This document shows positions 1 to 11,839 of a DNA stretch of 64,000 nucleotides, in pieces. A model generated the notes under the pieces. That model worked only from the letters and a program-made list of their open reading frames with translations, was not told the DNA's origin and did no database searches. Source of the DNA: Dipteronia dyeriana (Eukaryota > Streptophyta > Magnoliopsida > Sapindales > Sapindaceae). Positions within the stretch are counted from its first letter, which is position 1, and every line of letters begins with the position of its first letter. Position numbers and translations under genes: made by a program. Location of the stretch: the NCBI GenBank assembly GCA_032871835.1, contig CM065296.1:112850146-112914145 (forward strand). The letters run 5' to 3'.

Positions 1-127
1 GTAGACACTAGCCACCAAACTTCTGCTTGGAAGACTAGGTAAATTCTTGAGTGAAAAGGTACCTTTGCATAATCAAATTAAATATTCTTGTCTATTTACT
101 AGCTTAGGCGTCACTCAATCTTTCCTT

Positions 128-133
128 TATAAA
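128..133 (+). promoter_or_regulatory. TATA box of CYP81 gene 1
   Basis: TATAAA lies 94 bp upstream of the preferred start codon and 52 bp upstream of the first in-frame ATG. A transcription start about 30 bp downstream (near 160) would fit a short leader. Inferred from position and motif only. Confidence 0.55.
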
Positions 134-221
134 CTATCATCATATTCAAACACAACTCATCTTATCCCAACACAATTACATGCCCAACAACAAAACTGAT
201 CGAAAACATATTTTCATGGCC

Positions 222-1957
222 ATGGAGGAAACATGGTTACTTATCGTTTCTGCAACGTCTTTTCTCTTTTTTCTTCACATTTTGAAGCATTTTTTTCGCA
301 AACAAACACAATGCAAGAATCACCCACCAAGCCCACCAAATTCATTTCCCATAATTGGCCATCTCCATCTCTTGAAAGAACCCATCCAAAGAGAATTACA
401 AAACCTGTCAAACAAATACGGCTCAATCTTGAAGCTTTCCTTTGGCAACCGAAATGTACTAGTCTTATCCTCCCCATCCGCCATCGAAGAAGTCTTTTCC
501 AAAAACGACATCGTCTTTGCGAATAGGCCACGTCTTCTTGTTGGCAAGTACATAAACTATAACTACACCTCAGTAGGAGCTTCCCCGTACGGTCAACATT
601 GGCGCAATCTCCGCCGTCTTATGGCACTTGAAATCTTCTCAGCAAGCCGTCTCAAAACATTTCTGAGTATTCGGCAAGACGAGGTTAGACTGTTACTCAA
701 AAATCTTCATCTTCAGAGTTCGATCCAGAGTAGTAGTTTCACGAAAGTGGAGATGAAGTCAAAGTTATCCGAGCTATCTTTTAATGTGATCATGAGAATG
801 GTTGCAGGCAAAAGATATTTCGGTGTAGAAGCTGATTCAGAGGAAGCTAAGATTTTTCGGTATGTTAGCAAGGAGATTTTGGAAATCGGTGGAGTATCAA
901 ATCCAGTGGATTTTATACCAGCTCTACGTTGGTTGAATTACAATAGTTTTGAGAAAAGAGTGAAGATAGTGTCGAAAAAATTTGATTCATTCATGCAGAA
1001 TTTGATAGATGAGAATCAAATTCGAGCCGGAAAGATCGGTCCAGGTGGTGATGATCAAGAAAAAAAAACTAGAACAGTGATCGACTCTATGCTTTCTTTA
1101 CAAGAATCAGAACCAAATAACTACACTGATGAAATCATCAAAGGCATGATATTGGTATGTACAATCAAGAAATTCTTAGTATCGATTGTTCTCGCTGTTG
1201 AACTGATCTTTGTCCCAGTCTCAACAGATCCGCTGACATCCGTAATCAGAGATTAATATTATTAATTTTTTCACTGTAACAGTCTTTAAATGCACCTTGA
1301 TAATTAATGATTCCTGTATATATGCAGACACTGCTATCTGCGGGCACAGACACATCGGCGGCAACTATAGAGTGGGCTATGTCACTTCTCCTCAACCATC
1401 CTGATGTGTTAAAGAAGGCCAGAGCAGAGGTTGACAATTATGTTGGTCATGACTGTTTAGTAGACGAACCTGATCTTGCCAAGCTACCTTATATCCAAAG
1501 CATAGTAAATGAGACCCTGAGATTGTATCCAACTGTACCACTTCTAGTGCCACATGAATCATCGGATGACACCACCATCGGAGGGTACCATGTACCGCGA
1601 CAAACAATGTTAATGGTGAACGCGTGGGCCGTTCACAGGGACCCCAAGGTCTGGGATGATCCTACAAGTTTCAAGCCCGAAAGATTTGAAGGATTAATGA
1701 AAGGTGGTCATGAAGCATATAATTATAAGTTTGTACCGTTTGGATTGGGACGACGAGCTTGCCCTGGCGCTGGCCTAGCCAACAGAGTAATTGGGTTGTC
1801 ATTAGCTGCGTTAATTCAATGCTTCGAATGGGAGAGAATTAGCGAAGAGGAAGTGGACATGAGCCAAGGAACTTTTGTTACCATGCCTAAAGCCAAACCA
1901 TTGGTGGCTATGTGCAAATCACGCCACTCCATGTCCACCCTTCTCTCCCAACTATGA
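222..1957 (+). CDS. Cytochrome P450, CYP81 family (gene 1, two exons)
   Basis: Heme-thiolate monooxygenase anchored in the ER membrane. CYP81 enzymes hydroxylate or form methylenedioxy bridges on phenolics, isoflavonoids, lignans, indoles and xenobiotics; the substrate here is unknown. Coding is join(222..1154,1328..1957), 520 aa, usual family length. Visible in order: hydrophobic N-terminal anchor (about 5-21), proline hinge PPSPP (35-39), I-helix AGTDTS (316-321), ExxR as ETLR (373-376), PERF (428-431) and heme loop [10 protein letters not shown] (449-458, ligand Cys456). The family's usual single phase-0 intron is present just before the I-helix. In-frame ATGs at 180 and 216 would add 14 or 2 residues; I chose 222 because MEETWLL directly precedes the anchor and has the best context (gccATGg), but if transcription starts near 160 the ATG at 180 would be met first. 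No lesions seen. A broken near-identical relative lies at 35.9-37.0 kb. Confidence 0.9.
1155..1327 (+). other. Intron of CYP81 gene 1 (173 bp)
   Basis: Starts gtatgt and ends atgcag. It separates codons KGMIL and [10 protein letters not shown] with no change of phase, exactly where CYP81 genes usually have their intron. The same intron is preserved in the pseudogene at 36.25-36.43 kb but absent from the gene at 32.7 kb. Confidence 0.85.
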
Positions 1958-2054
1958 TATTAATTAGTGCTGCTTTATTGTTTTTCGAATTATTTATGTT
2001 TGTTTTTATGTTACCGTTTGTGTTTGGCATTGTAATATGTATGAGTTGTTACAT

Positions 2055-2060
2055 AAATAA
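2055..2060 (+). terminator. Poly(A) signal of CYP81 gene 1
   Basis: AATAAA about 100 bp after the stop codon. The paralogous pseudogene has the same signal after its stop, around 37,125-37,137. Confidence 0.5.
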
Positions 2061-2124
2061 AGGAATGTGCTAGTCTCGATTATTAATCTATATATTCTAA
2101 AACAATTTGTACCATAAATTTACA

Positions 2125-2455
2125 TGATCACATTCGGTTTTGAGAATCCATAAACGAAGAAAGATCTCGACACTTTATGATTTAATGGACAAATATGTGA
2201 CTATATTTACAATATCAATACTGAACCACTATTTTGATGATCACATTTGGTTTTGAGAATCCATAAAAGAAGAAAGATATCGACACTTTATGATTTAATG
2301 GGTAAATATGTGACTATATTTACAATATCAATACTGAACCATGATCACATTCGGTTTTGAGAATCCATAAAAGAAGAAAGATCTCGACACTTAATGATTT
2401 AATGGGTAAATATGTGACTATATTTACAATATCAATACTGAACCACTATTTTGAA
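2125..2455 (+). repeat. Three-copy tandem repeat (104-113 bp unit) at the 3' end of CYP81 gene 1
   Basis: Units begin with tgatcacatt at 2125, 2238 and 2342 and are nearly identical; each holds tttgagaatccataaa and gtgactatatttacaatatc. One diverged copy is recognisable at about 38,815-38,930, downstream of the paralogous pseudogene, so the extra copies probably arose on the gene 1 side. Confidence 0.85.
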
Positions 2456-2460
2456 ATTTT

Positions 2461-2795
2461 CAACCACCAAAACAATGTATCAGTGATAAATTTACAAACC
2501 CAGATGATAGAAAATCAAAAACTGGATCATGTGTTTTCTTTGGATAGGATTTATATACTTGGTTATATTTAGTGGTTAGGTTGTATTGTGTTGTATTAGA
2601 GGTCTAAAATGTATTAGAATAATATAATGTTTAATACAAAACACAAGCCAAACATTTTGTACTATGTATTATACCGTATTAGCTAATACATTTTAATTGC
2701 TCTAATATAATGGATGTTATATTAGCTAATGCAAATGAGAGATAAATAATAATAAATATATTCAAATAATAAAAACAATAATTATAACAAAATTT
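2461..2795. other. AT-rich intergenic DNA with a MITE-like segment
   Basis: No coding potential. The stretch 2575-2720 (ttgtattgtgttgtattag, then tgtattagaataatataatg) resembles, inverted, the segment at about 26,920-26,980, so both may be fragments of one small dispersed repeat. Confidence 0.3.
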
Positions 2796-2796
2796 A

Positions 2797-4379
2797 GAGC
2801 AATTATCACTTGAGTCCCTAACTTCTTATGAAACATCAATTTTTTAAACGAGTTTGCTTTTTTTAGTAATATTTTCCCTAATTTTTAAAAAATATATCAA
2901 ATTTGTCCATCTGTTTACTCAGCTGTCAGTCAAACTTAACATTTGCATGAGTGTTTTTGTCTTTAAAACAAGAACATTCCATGTGTCACAAAAATATAAA
3001 TAAAATAAAAATCAATAATATATATATATATGAAGGAAATAAAACTAATTAAAACTAGTCGATAATTAAATTTAAAAATAAAACTAAAAATAAAAATAAA
3101 ATAAAGATAAAGCTTTAATATTAACACAAATTTAAAAACTCTAATAAAAAACAATAAATAATTCATTAGGAACAAAAAAATCATTTATAAATTAAAAAAT
3201 AAATATATATATATATATATATCAAATTAAATTACTTTTTTAAAAAAATGGATCTAGAAGTTCTCAGATTTGTTCTCTCCATCCTTTATCTTTTTTTCTC
3301 TCCATTTTTTTTCTTTAACGAATCACCGAACACAAAGTAAAAAAGAACGGTCATCATCCATCATCTTTTTAACAATTTCCATCAATACCATTATTGTGTT
3401 TGTTGGATCAGACTTCAAAGGCTCTTCAAGGATCAACCTTAGTTACATGATCTGGTTTTAATGTTTAACTATGAACTAAGGAAATATCAAACAGAATTCC
3501 AGAAACCACCACCACCACAATCATTATCATTTATCAACACTAAACCACCACCACCAAATCCAAATCCAAATCCAAAACCTAGATTATCATCAACTTGAAC
3601 ACCACACAACCATTAGACCCAAAACTAGAAATCTAGATTCATACCAACATCGTCGCCACTACAAAACCTAGAATAGAACCACACCACCACCACGAAACCC
3701 CATCACACCAAATTCAGAAAAGAAAAGAAAAAAGATTTGGTTTCAATGAAAACCCCTCCAATACCAAGACCCGTTTGTGTCACCATCAAAATCCAATTTT
3801 TTTCTTGAATCCTCACCGACATCCAAACAAATCCTCAAATCCTAACACAGCAACAAAAACCCTCAAATCCAGTTCATACGGGAGAGATTCAGAGAGAGAA
3901 GTAGAGGGAAAGATTGAGAAAGTGTTGCGGTTGAGTTTCCAGACTTCCACGATTAGGCTTGGTCTAAAGTGGTGGAGATCCAATCTAATCTCCATCTGTT
4001 TGATTCAATCATTGAAGTTGTGTTGAAGAATTGAAAGTGTATTTAAAAAAATTTAATATAATTAATGATTTTTTTAGAATAATTATATCTTTAATTTAAT
4101 TTAACTTTGTTATATTAATAAAAAATTCCATTTTATTATTTTTGTGAATTATAAAATTTAAAATGTTAGAGGGTAAAATTGTATTTTTAAACTCTTTAAT
4201 TAAAATTAAAGGTAAAATGGTCAATTTATATATTCTGTCACGTCTGATCGTTAAAAAAAATCAAAGAGATCTATTTGAAATACTTTTCAAAAATCAGAGA
4301 AAATATTGTTAAAAAAGAAAACTCATTTAAAAAATTGATTTTTCAGAAAAATTTAAGGACCCAAGTGATAATTTCCCTA
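2797..4379. mobile_element. MULE-like element with ~110 bp terminal inverted repeats, possible gene capture
   Basis: The left end (gcaattatcacttgagtcc, 2799 on) reappears inverted at the right end (to about 4378, ggacccaagtgataatttcc), and the match continues inward for about 110 bp. Outer flanks share only aaattt, so the target duplication is not convincing. The ends are very AT-rich, while the interior (about 3,240-4,030) is richer in C and G with pyrimidine-rich and CCA-rich tracts like a plant 5' UTR or coding region. No transposase is visible. Long inverted ends around unrelated gene-like DNA are typical of Pack-MULEs; that assignment is inference. Confidence 0.55.
3270..4026. other. Gene-like insert inside the MULE-like element
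   Basis: Compositionally distinct interior. A short frame at 3775-4026 (83 codons, plus) and one at 3813-3995 (60 codons, minus) overlap; neither resembles a protein I know. CCA and CAC repeats near 3,510-3,700 could be coding or UTR. I treat it as a candidate captured fragment, not a gene. Confidence 0.25.
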
Positions 4380-6460
4380 AATTTTAATTAAAATAAGTAT
4401 TTTTAGAAAATTTTCCTATTTTAAGGGGCTAATAGCAAATGTACCCTTAAATCAAAATCAATTGGAAAACTACCTTATTTTTCTCAAAATACTTATAACT
4501 ACACCACATTCATTAACTTTATTTATTACTTTTTACCAATCAACTAATCAAAGAAATGAACTAAACACTATTTGTAACCCTTTTCTTACTCTATAGCAAT
4601 TTGTTCCCCAAACTTTTCTTTTTCAATTTTAGGTTTTAAAAACATTAGAGAATATTATATAAAGTTGTTTGAAGGCACATTTTAAATTTATTTTTTCAAC
4701 ATTATAATCCTTATTTTGATGGAATTCACATATATCTTTGAATTTTTTTTTTTTTAATTTCAGTGGAGATTGAATTTGTAAGCCCTAAAGTCGCGTAAAA
4801 GAAAGGATTTTAAATATATATATATAAAGCGACTTAATAACTATATATGATATATAAGAATAAGGAACAGGTAAGATTCGAAATCAAAACTACAGGCTAA
4901 CTCTTTCGTTCTTTCACTTCTTAATATAGTTTTTCGATTTGTACAATCGGATCTTCCTCGCTATCTCTCAGGTTTCGGCAACTGTATGTGGACGCGTCAC
5001 GGGTTTCAAGAGGTTGTATGGAGGTTGTAGAAACAATGTTTTGTGTATGGTGAATTCGTCCAACCTTGAATTAAAATAAAAATAAAACCCTTTTTTGTTT
5101 ATCTTGGCCGCGGTGATTTTTTTTTTTTTCTTCTTTCTTTTTTTGTTTCATGTGTGGCCGCACCTCTTTCTCTTTTGTGTATCACCAATCATCCTTCTTC
5201 TTTGTTTTCAATAATATATTTTTAGAAAAACAAGATATTGATCCTATTCCAAATAAGATAATTAGCATTTTAGTGTTCAAGTTAGTAAACAATTCCAAAT
5301 CCTACATAACTCTAGTTCACTAAGACTTGAACACTTGACCTATTTAGAAAATAAAATAATCTTATTATTTTATCCTTTGTCTCAATCATGATTCAAACCT
5401 GTAATCTTCAATTAAAAATTAAATAATAATTCTTAATTACTAATTTATTAATTAAATAATCTAATTATTTATTTAATTAAATTATTAATATATTAATTAA
5501 ATAATCTCATCATTTGATTAATTCCCTGGATAAATATCTTGTTACATTCATAACATAATTAATTGGACCATCCAAAAATTAGTCATGACCCTTGTTACCA
5601 TTAACGTTCCGGGCTAGCAAGGGGACTTGATGGACCTACAATCTTGAGCTCCAATAATCCTTAGAAAAAAAATTAAACTCTTTAATTAATATTTCATGAT
5701 TATTAACCTCGGAGTTACTTCACTAAAAACCCGAAGTTGCACTCACATAATTGTAGATGTTTTTACACAAATCGAAAAACTCAAGGTCCATCGATATAGC
5801 TATTACATATGGTATGATTCTCCATAGGTAGTTCATAATTAGAGTTGGGTCATAAAATCCGTTATAACCCTCTAATCATATCTTTTCCATTAAGTACCAT
5901 TGATTCTCTAATGAACAATAAATCCTAACTTCCTTTACGGAAAAATAAGAATGCTCATATTGTGTAAGCCTCGAATCAACCTTTAAGGGAACTATTATCT
6001 AATTCTCGTAAAAAGAGTGGATTTCACTATTGTGTACAGACCTTTCCAGCCACAACCAAACAGCGATTACAGCATACGAAGTTATTGACCGGGAATGCAA
6101 CTTCGATCTCACTCATGGTATATCAAAAACCACGATCTAACCTGAAGGAGTCGATAAGACACCCAGGATTAAGATCATCCATATATAGCAATCATTTGTC
6201 GATATATATGAATCTCATCATGTAACAGATCTTAGTGAGAGATTCATATAGATCGTGGCTCAGTCCTACACGATCACATCATATAAGGTTTCTTCATTCT
6301 CATATCACCATATGAATAGTCTAGGATAAGATCATTGTACATTACATAATGGACTGCAACTGTAGATTAACCACAAATAAAGTGTCCAGCTCTATTTGAT
6401 ATCTTTGGACTCTTTATATTGCTCATCTCAAACTGAATTCCTCTGTATATGACTGATCGA
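4380..6460. other. Intergenic, AT-rich, no gene; repeat-like middle part
   Basis: No reading frame of note. From about 5,240 to 6,440 the sequence becomes more balanced (for example ttccgggctagcaagggg near 5,610) and looks like decayed dispersed repeat, possibly LTR-derived, but I could find no boundaries, primer site or partner copy. Confidence 0.3.
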
Positions 6461-6463
6461 TTT

Positions 6464-6469
<6 letters not shown>

Positions 6470-6503
<34 letters not shown>
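6470..6503. repeat. (TA)n microsatellite
   Basis: About 17 TA units following a T-run, at the left edge of the Athila-like LTR. Confidence 0.9.
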
Positions 6504-6504
<1 letters not shown>

Positions 6505-6506
<2 letters not shown>

Positions 6507-7851
6507 CTCTATTTCCTATTTAATAATCTTGTCTCTTGAGTAATTTAGGGTATTTAATTTGTTTATTGAGCATGTGTACGTCATTTTTACTTAAATATGA
6601 GGTGTTTGATGATATTTAGAAGAAATAAAGCTTAACGAGAAGATAATGGGCAAATCTGTCAACTACCGATATGTAGGTCAATGCTCGTGCAGTGCTTCTA
6701 CCATAGCTTAGCCAGCAGTGCAATCCAGGCGTGCTATCTTTCAAGATCGCGGTCCATATAGGTTCCTAATACCAGCCCAAGTCGAGGTCTACACTGCGAA
6801 AATGATCAGAGAGTACTCCGTTTGGAGTATCGTGGTCTGTGCAAGGTGTCCGTAATGCGGTACAGTGAACGATCGTGCGCATTTCTTATTTTCTAAGGAA
6901 TTCTGAAACCCTATTTGATGAAGGACCTATATAAATTTCTTATTCTTTTCTACAGAAGAACACACACATTCTAGCCTTCTCAACCATTATTCTCTTTCAC
7001 AAACACCTTACATAATTCTCTCATCACCTTAACATATGAGAAGATCAAAGATTAAGAAGATTTCAATCGAATATTTGAAGTATTCAATGTGTTCTATATT
7101 TTCTTTTTCTTTTGCTTTTATCTTCATGATGTGTAAAAAACTCCATGGAAATCAATGTGAACCTCTATAATGCTCTTTGTTAGAATTGACTATATTTTAA
7201 TTAATTCAAGTTTTGATTCATTCAATTAATCTTATATCTTAATACTTTATTCTTGTTAATGTATGATCATATGTTGGCATGAATTTAGGGTTTTGATAAT
7301 TTAATGATTGAGGTTGGAGTACTGATCTATACGTAATCTTAATTAATATTCAATTTAATGGATAAAACTTATCTTAGCATTGATCTATGCAATTAGGTTT
7401 TGGTTCATTGTTGTTGCACTTAATGGGTTCTCGGTTGTAGTTTGAGTCATTGATCTACGGGTAAACTGTAATTGATAACATTTGATTCATTCCAGAATCA
7501 TACGGTAACAATCATACTGAATATGAGAATGAATCCTTAACTTGATTAATATCTTCTTCATAGTCAATTCAAACTATTGAGTAGACATAGTAGGGGAGCG
7601 CTGATCACCTAGTGATTTCTTTCCATTGATCATAAAACCAAATCCTCTTAATTGCTTTCTTTAGTTTAATTTAATTTAGTTTCTAGTTTAAATCAATCAT
7701 CATCAATTGCTGGTTACATTAATTTAGTTTAAATTATAACTATTTTTCAACCATTAAATCTATAGTCCTCGTGGGAACGATCCTTACTTGTTATCTTTAC
7801 ATTCCGTACACTTGCGAGTATTGTTTAATAACTATGGTTTTACACCCATCA
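6505..7851 (+). repeat. 5' LTR of element A
   Basis: Ends ...acccatca directly before the spacer and primer site. TATA box tatataaa at 6929-6936. Aligns with element B's LTR, for example ttgagcatgtgtacgtca (near 6,567) against ttgagcatgtgtaggtca (near 54,511). The left border is uncertain; homology to B continues at least to the (TA)n tract. Confidence 0.65.
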
Positions 7852-7857
7852 AGTTTT

Positions 7858-7876
7858 TGGCGTCATTGCCGGGGAT
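7858..7876 (+). other. Primer binding site of element A (tRNA-Asp type)
   Basis: TGGCGTCATTGCCGGGGAT lies 6 bp after the LTR end. It differs at two positions from the complement of the plant tRNA-Asp 3' end, the primer used by many Athila and Tat elements. Confidence 0.75.
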
Positions 7877-8039
7877 TAGTTGAATTTATTAATTACTTCT
7901 AGTTTTAGTTTTATCTAATAGATTTAATTAGTTAGGTAGTCAAGTCATTAATTTTTAGATATTTAGATTTTATTTTTATTTTCTTTTCTTTTTGTAGTTT
8001 ACTATGTGTCTGTCTTTTGTTATAGGTTTCAACGGTGAA

Positions 8040-9860
8040 TGCAAGGTAGAAGATCACTGTAAAGAGAATCACTACCGTTGAACGACAACATTGATCGTGT
8101 TAGACAATGAGAAATGGTAGACGATGGAAATCGTAACATCCAACAGGTTCTAAATCCACCAGCTGTGTCTATCAAGACCGTGAAGGATTACAGCAGGCCT
8201 ATTGTTGATAATCATCCTTTGTGCATTGCATTAGATGAGGTTTGTTACCAAATTTCCATGGGCTACCGAATGAAGATGTGCTTAAATTCCTCATATTATT
8301 CTATGCAGAAATTCAAGCTTTTCCAAACAGTAGGGTGACAAAAAACCAATTACATATGAGGTGTAATCCACATGCTCTAAAGGACAGGGCAAATACACAG
8401 CTCCTGACTTTGCCTCCAGCTTCACTGATAACATAGGAAGATATGGTAGAGCAGCTTACTGACCAGTCCTACTCTCCCTAGAAAACAAGTGAGATCAGGT
8501 CCAAGATTACTAATTTCTTCCAAGGGGACCAAGAGACATTCTATGATGCTTGGGAGCACTATAAGATGCTTCTTTTTTATTGTCCTCATCACGGATATCA
8601 AATTCACCAACTTTGTTAATGGTTTTATGATGGACTAAATGATGTCTCAACAGTTTTGGTGAATAATGCATGTGGAGGATCCATGACTGACAAGACTCCG
8701 AAAGAGTTGCAATCAATCTTTGAAAAACTCACCAAAATTTCTTGAGAGAAGAGTTTTAGAAAAAGGAAAGGGATATATGAAGTAGATGTTAATTTCGAGA
8801 ACTCATTGTAAATGTCACAAATGCAAAAGTCTATCAAGTTACTTGTCAATAAGGTGGGACAATTGGGAGAAACAAGACACCATGGATATGAGCAACTAGG
8901 GTACAGTATGGAAGCTTGCCAAGCAAGAGGTCGTAGACCTAATGATGAGGAAGAAGTGCAAGCCATGAACAATTTCGATTGAGACCTCGGAATGATCCAT
9001 TTTCAAATACTTACAATACGGGGTGGAGAAATCATTCAAACTTCTCTTTAACCAATAATCAAGGCACCAGGAACCAGTGCGGAAACAACAACAATAATAA
9101 CAATTATGGTCAGAGACAATACAATACCAGTGCCCAGTGGAATCATGTGCATCAACCCACAAACCTGTCATTGGAAGATACAATAAAGCAATTTATACAG
9201 ACTATGGACCAGAGAATGAATCAGCAAGACAAAAGTTTGCAAGACACTCAACAGATTTTCAGAGATTCCCAACAAGATTACAATGTGAGATTCAAAACAT
9301 TGATTCTTTATTGAGGAAAATGGAAACACAAACTGGGCAACTGGTTGAAGCTAAGCAAATGAGTGAACCATGAAAGTTTTCAAGTCATACTGAGCAAGCA
9401 AAGACCATAATAGTTCTCTGGAATGGTATGGTATTAGTCAATGATAGATCTGCTAAACTTTATAATATATCTATTGAAGTTTCAAGTCACTCAAGAGAGA
9501 AATGGCACAAGAGAAAGAGGAAGAGATAGTGGTGGAAAAATCTAAAAAATTACCACTTCTACACAAGTCTCATAATCCATATATTCCTCATATTCCATTA
9601 CTAGGAAGACAACAAAAAAGTAAGTTGGAGAAATAATACAAAGATATTTATGACATCCTGTCAAAGGTTAATGTCAACTTAACTCTGTTGGAGATGATCC
9701 AGAAGATGTCAGCCTATGCAAAATATTTCAAGAGTCTCCATACGTACAATCCAAGGTTGCTAGAGAATCATTAAGAGTTCATAATCAGAAGTGCCAATAC
9801 AGTCCTTCAAAAATCCTTACCACCAAAACTCTAAGATCTGGGATGTTTATACATTAATAT
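8040..9860 (+). pseudogene. gag of element A, degenerate
   Basis: Homologous along its length to gag of element B (56.34-57.97 kb). Readable pieces: N-terminal part 8114-8338, the capsid-like region about 8,340-8,720 (including a segment matching FYDGLNDVS in B), the Asn/Gln-rich linker 8979-9250 and the MDQRMNQ segment near 9,205. Several in-frame stops and frame changes, so no Gag protein can be made. Confidence 0.75.
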
Positions 9861-9861
9861 T

Positions 9862-10400
9862 ATGATCGGAGGTACCACCCTGGAGAGAGCAATGTTAGAT
9901 CTAGGAGTCATCATAAATCTTATGCCATACAACATCTACGAGAAAATGGGGTCAAATGATCTTAAAAAGAAGACCAAGACACTTTTGTTGGCAGATGGTT
10001 CGGCTAGATACCTGAGAGGTTATGTTGAAGATGTTTTGGTCTAGGTAGACAATCTTATTATTCCTATTGATTTTGTAGTACTTGATATGGATGAAGAAGC
10101 CCAGGAAAGAGGTAGCAAACCAATTCTTCTGGGAAGACCTTTCATGGCAACTGCAAGACCTTTATTGAAGTACAGAATGGAAAGCTCACGATGACTGTGT
10201 TGGACGGGACTGTGGAGTTCAAGGTTTTTGAGTCTTTAAAATTACTAGAGGTGGCTGATGATTGTTATTCATTCGATTGTTGCTCAATTGAGGTGGTTAA
10301 TTCGGCAATTCAAGAGGAGCTATCAAATGAAAGCCTTAATGAGTTGCTTGATTGGGTAAAGGAAGTGTTTAAGGATGATGAAGAAATTCAACAATAAGAG
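9862..10400 (+). pseudogene. Retropepsin-like protease of element A, degenerate
   Basis: The active-site region reads LDLGVIINLMP (near 9,895), and the C-terminal signature ILLGRPFMATA lies near 10,123. A stop at 10,042-10,044 and frame changes interrupt it. The expected D-[TS]-G-[AS] catalytic motif is altered. Confidence 0.7.
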
Positions 10401-10419
10401 GATATAAAATAAGAGTCCA

Positions 10420-11830
10420 AGATTGATGAATTACGTGTGGAAATTGAAGATTGGATTAACAACTCGCTAATTCCATCTACTAGCCCTCCCCTTGCTTTAG
10501 AGCTCTAACAACTCCCTTCTACTCTCAAGTATGATTTCTTAGGAGAGAATGAGATACTCCTAGTGATTATGGCTTCTGAACTAGATGAAGAAAAAGATGA
10601 GAAGTTAATCAAGGTGCTTAAGGAACATAAAGAAGTCATCGGATGGTCCACAACGGATATTAAGGGAATAAGCCCTACCATTTGCATGCATAAAATTCTA
10701 CTAGAAGAAGAAGCAAAGCCTTCTAGAGAGACTCAACGAAGGCTCAATCCAAACTTGAAGGAAGTTTTACGGGACGAGGTTTTGAAATCACTCAAGGTAG
10801 GTATCATATACCTAGTATCTAATAGTAAGTAGGTAAGTCTGGTTCATGTTGTCCCAAAAAAGTCAGGGATCACTGTGGTAGCTAATGAGAACAATGAGTT
10901 GATTCCTACAAGGAAGACAACGGGATAAAAAGTGTGCACTTTCCTTTGCCGTAAGCTCAAAACAGTAACGAAAAAGGGTCACTTTCCTTTGCCGTTCATT
11001 GATCAGATGCTAGAGCGTTTGGCTGGACATGCTTACTGTTGCTTCCTTAATGGATTTTCAAGCTACAATCAAATTGTCAATGCTCCAGAGGACAAAGAAA
11101 ATATAACATTCACATGCCCTTTCGATAGCTTTACAAATCAAAGAATGTCTTTCGGGTTGTGCAACTCCCCTGCCACTTTTCAGAGATGCACGATGTCAAT
11201 ATACTCCGACACGTTAGAGAAATTTATTGAGGTATTTATGGATGATTTTTATTTTTTTAGTAATTCTTTTGACCATTGCCTTGATAAATTAGTTCTTGTT
11301 TTAAAAAGATGCATGGAGACTAATTTGACACTTAGTTGGGAGAAAAGCCTTTTTGTGGTTAAGTCTGGAATAGTCTTAGGGTATGTTGTTTCTGAAAAAG
11401 GTATAGAAGTAGATCGTGTTAAAATTGAAGTGATTGTAAAACTGCCACCCCGGTGTGAGAATTTTTCTTGGTTATGCAGGTTTTTATAGGCATTTTATCA
11501 AAGATTTTTCAAAAATTAGTCATCCCCTATGTAAGTTGTTCACCAAAGATATTGCATTCGTGTTTGATGATGATTGTTTGCATGCTTTTGAAACTCTGAA
11601 AAATAAATTAAAATCTACTCCTATAAACATGCCTCCTGATTGGTCTCTTCCTTTTGAAGTAATGTGTGATGCATCTTACTATGTTGTAGGTGTTGTTTTT
11701 GGACAACGGGTAGATAAATAGCCACATGTTATTTACTACACTAGTCACACTTTGAATGTTGCACAATTAATTTACTCTACCACAGAAAAAGAATTACTTG
11801 TTGTAGTCAGTGCCTTAGAAATATTCTGCC
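10420..11830 (+). pseudogene. Reverse transcriptase and partial RNase H of element A (Athila type)
   Basis: Athila-like RT blocks are easy to follow: DIKGISPTICMH (near 10,657), RRLNPNLKEV, a stop-containing VPKKSG block near 10,850, FPLPFIDQMLERLAGH (near 10,985), FGLCNSPATFQRC (near 11,153), the catalytic FMDDF (near 11,237) and the tether GYAGFYRHFIKDFSK (near 11,467). RNase H begins with MCDAS (near 11,660) and STTEKELLVVV, then is cut off. Stops near 10,831 and 10,926 and a frameshift near 11,455 show it is dead. Confidence 0.85.
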
Positions 11831-11839
11831 CTAACTTCA

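Larger units (their letters stand above)
6505..11830 (+). mobile_element. Athila-type Ty3/gypsy element A, degenerate, 3' truncated
   Basis: Order on the plus strand: LTR (to 7851), tRNA-Asp-type primer site, gag, protease, reverse transcriptase and the start of RNase H, ending near 11,830 where the minus-strand element C begins. No integrase or 3' LTR is present. Many stops and frameshifts break every domain. The RT-to-RNase H segment matches the Athila lineage; LTR end, spacer and gag are homologous to element B at 54-62 kb. Confidence 0.8.

Noticed and set aside
180..221. N-terminal extension of CYP81 gene 1 starting at 180
   Set aside because: Not excluded, but the extra 14 residues are polar and precede the membrane anchor, unlike other CYP81 proteins; I preferred 222 and noted the alternative.
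10420..11830. Integrated plant pararetrovirus considered for the reverse transcriptase
   Set aside because: The order LTR, tRNA-Asp primer site, gag, protease, RT, RNase H and the Athila-specific motifs fit an LTR retrotransposon; no movement or coat protein domain is present.
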